Assembly: GCF_030915485.1 (NCBI RefSeq) | Contig: NZ_CP133266.1 | Coordinates: 2,484,001 to 2,548,000, forward strand | DNA: 64,000 nucleotides | Direction: 5' to 3' | Origin: Neobacillus sp. PS3-40 | Lineage (GTDB): Bacteria > Bacillota > Bacilli > Bacillales > Cytobacillaceae | Shown: positions 63,925 through 64,000 of the stretch, one piece after another | Layout: each line of letters begins with the position of its first letter | Numbering within the stretch: position 1 is the first letter of the stretch | Translations under genes and position numbers: made by a program | The notes under the pieces: model-generated | The model's input: the letters and a program-made list of their open reading frames with translations, nothing else | Told to the model about the DNA's origin: nothing | Databases searched by the model: none

Positions 63925-64000
63925 ATGAAAACAAAACTTGGTTTATTATATGGTGGTAAATCTGCTGAACATCAAGTATCTTTACGAACTGCTCAGGCTG
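63925..64000 (+). CDS. ddl: D-alanine-D-alanine ligase (N-terminal part; runs off the right edge)
   Basis: The 25 visible residues, KTKLGLLYGGKSAEHQVSLR and a few more, match the start of Ddl, which joins two D-Ala for peptidoglycan. GGKSAEHxVS is the conserved N-terminal loop. ATG at 63925 (or 63922) follows TGGAGG. The rest is outside the window. Confidence 0.88.
   Translation, partial: MKTKLGLLYGGKSAEHQVSLRTAQA

Overview
The window looks like the chromosome of an endospore-forming, low-GC Bacillaceae. It holds gerD, kbaA, pdaB and two small acid-soluble spore protein genes, sigW-rsiW, a glmS ribozyme, Bacillus-type rRNA leaders, and many TTG/GTG starts behind strong ribosome binding sites. 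The 16S sequence recalls the Neobacillus/Bacillus niacini group, but that is memory-based and not tested here.

Layout. 1-2116: spore and germination genes (gerD partial, kbaA, pdaB, a small conserved gene). 2147-8236: rRNA operon 1 (16S-23S-5S) followed by eight tRNAs (Asn, Thr, Glu, Val, Thr, Tyr, Gln, Lys). 8401-17002: rocF, the sigW-rsiW cell-envelope stress pair, the cdaA-cdaR-glmM cluster (c-di-AMP synthesis and amino-sugar supply), and glmS behind its ribozyme. 17028-32945: a complete Tn7-like transposon inserted 25 bp after the glmS stop codon, bounded by TGT...ACA ends and the 5-bp duplication AGGGT. It carries a HEPN-like gene, tnsA-B-C-D-E, and a tightly packed four-gene cargo: dual GHKL ATPase/histidine kinase, receiver protein, HNH nuclease and N6-adenine methyltransferase. 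A small convergent gene follows. 32999-48202: native chromosome resumes with the displaced glmS terminator, sspH, an unusual KAS III-like gene, a yobV/yobU-like locus, a MarR-MFS efflux pair, pabA-pabBC (p-aminobenzoate/folate) and the mannitol genes mtlA-mtlR-mtlF-mtlD. 48288-53625: rRNA operon 2, without tRNAs. 53730-64000: yhgD/yhgE-like pair, an alpha/beta SASP, a DinB-like protein, an MFS transporter, ogt, a KimA-type potassium importer, a DedA protein, an unknown gene and the start of ddl.

The most interesting part is the transposon cargo. Its gene set suggests a defence island in which a histidine kinase with an extra MORC/Hsp90-like ATPase domain and a receiver without a DNA-binding domain are coupled to a nuclease and methyltransferase, as if a phosphorelay gates restriction. 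The family assignments come from motifs; the defence function is inference.

The two rRNA operons differ by single-base homopolymer indels at positions that are normally invariant. This points to sequence errors or defective copies and is a caution for reading frames elsewhere.
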